Of a DNA stretch of 6,146 nt, positions 5,721-6,146 are shown piece after piece. Numbering within the stretch: the stretch's first letter is position 1; each line of letters starts with the position of its first letter. The notes beneath the pieces were generated by a model. The model was not told the DNA's origin. It saw only the letters and a program-made list of their open reading frames with translations, and did not search any database. Source of the DNA: Acidobacteriaceae bacterium (GTDB lineage Bacteria > Acidobacteriota > Terriglobia > Bryobacterales > Bryobacteraceae); assembly GCA_019244945.1 (NCBI GenBank), contig JAFASD010000392.1:1-6146 (forward strand), read 5' to 3'. The translations under genes were made by a program, and so were the position numbers.

Positions 5721-6146
5721 TCAGAACCGTACTGTGGTTGTGGTTCCCTCAAAGATGACCTGCTTTTTGTTTGGGCCCATGATGAATTGAATCGGTCTAG
5801 GGGCTGACGTGAGCATGCGGGAACCCTCGGCCAGTTCCAGTGTCGCAACGCGCTGTTTATCATTCCACGTGACTATCGTGCCCACCCACTCGCCGGCTCG
5901 ATACCGGAATGAGACGCCATCATCTTCGTACGAGACAAACCGGCAATCGGCGCCCGGATAGATGTGAATTGAGAGCGGTTCGTCCACTTTCTGGCAGGAG
6001 TATTGTTTTACGGGGCCCATTGGAATGATGGAGCCTGCGCGCACATACAATGGCGTTGTTTCGAGGTCGACGGGGCGGCTGATCTCGCGTCCTCCCTGAA
6101 CAACTTCGCCCGTCCAGTAGTCCGTCCAGGAGCCGCGTGGAAGATA
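5721..6146 (-). CDS. GH31 alpha-glycosidase, C-terminal end (5' partial; alpha-xylosidase or alpha-glucosidase type)
   Basis: Only the last 141 residues are present; the frame is open to base 6146, so the TTG at 6050 is not the start. The first residues, YLPRGSWTDYWTGE, then TPLYVRAGSIIPMGP (31-45), are the characteristic distal part of GH31 enzymes just after the catalytic barrel, where a beta-sandwich follows. Residues about 57-122 match the DUF5110-type C-terminal domain, with IYPGAD (62-67) and SYEDDG (72-77). The catalytic aspartates lie upstream, outside the window, so specificity cannot be decided; this layout is common in alpha-xylosidases acting on xyloglucan oligosaccharides and also in alpha-glucosidases. 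Stop is TGA at 5723-5721, 12 bases from the convergent lacI stop, with no hairpin between. With the arabinofuranosidase at the other end of the window it suggests a plant cell-wall degradation locus. Confidence 0.92.
   Translation of the reverse strand, partial: YLPRGSWTDYWTGEVVQGGREISRPVDLETTPLYVRAGSIIPMGPVKQYSCQKVDEPLSIHIYPGADCRFVSYEDDGVSFRYRAGEWVGTIVTWNDKQRVATLELAEGSRMLTSAPRPIQFIMGPNKKQVIFEGTTTTVRF

Overview
The window reads as a compact, high-coding-density stretch of a bacterial chromosome (GC in the mid-50s percent by eye, not computed). It probably comes from an Acidobacteriota-like soil or plant-litter organism. That guess rests on the mix of plant cell-wall glycosidases, FCD-type GntR and LacI regulators, and a small Tat-signal protein paired with an amidase-signature enzyme. 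It is an inference from gene style; there is no rRNA or marker gene here to prove it.

Layout, left to right: (1) 1-1995, plus strand, the 3' part of a GH127 beta-L-arabinofuranosidase with a C-terminal discoidin-like (F5/8 type C) domain; its start lies outside the window. (2) 2074-2817, plus strand, a GntR-family regulator with an FCD sensor domain. (3) 4280-2814, minus strand, an amidase-signature hydrolase that converges on the GntR gene, the two stop codons sharing one CTAG. (4) 4642-4286, minus strand, a 118-residue Tat-signal protein directly upstream of, and probably translationally coupled to, the amidase. (5) 4686-5708, plus strand, a LacI-family regulator divergent from the Tat-amidase pair across only 43 bases. 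(6) 6146-5721, minus strand, the C-terminal end of a GH31 alpha-glycosidase (alpha-xylosidase or alpha-glucosidase type) converging on the LacI gene. No gene-free stretch exceeds 78 bases. I saw no tRNA, rRNA, CRISPR array, insertion sequence or convincing intrinsic terminator.

How the parts may fit: the outer genes point to removal of L-arabinofuranosyl and alpha-linked xylosyl or glucosyl residues from plant hemicellulose, arabinan or glycoproteins, with the LacI protein a natural sugar-responsive regulator. The inner Tat-protein and amidase pair is the less expected part. It is flanked by two transcription factors and shares a promoter region with lacI. The amidase has no signal peptide of its own while its tightly linked partner has a clear Tat signal, so the pair may be a two-component, possibly co-exported enzyme. 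That is the most interesting hypothesis here, and it is unproven.
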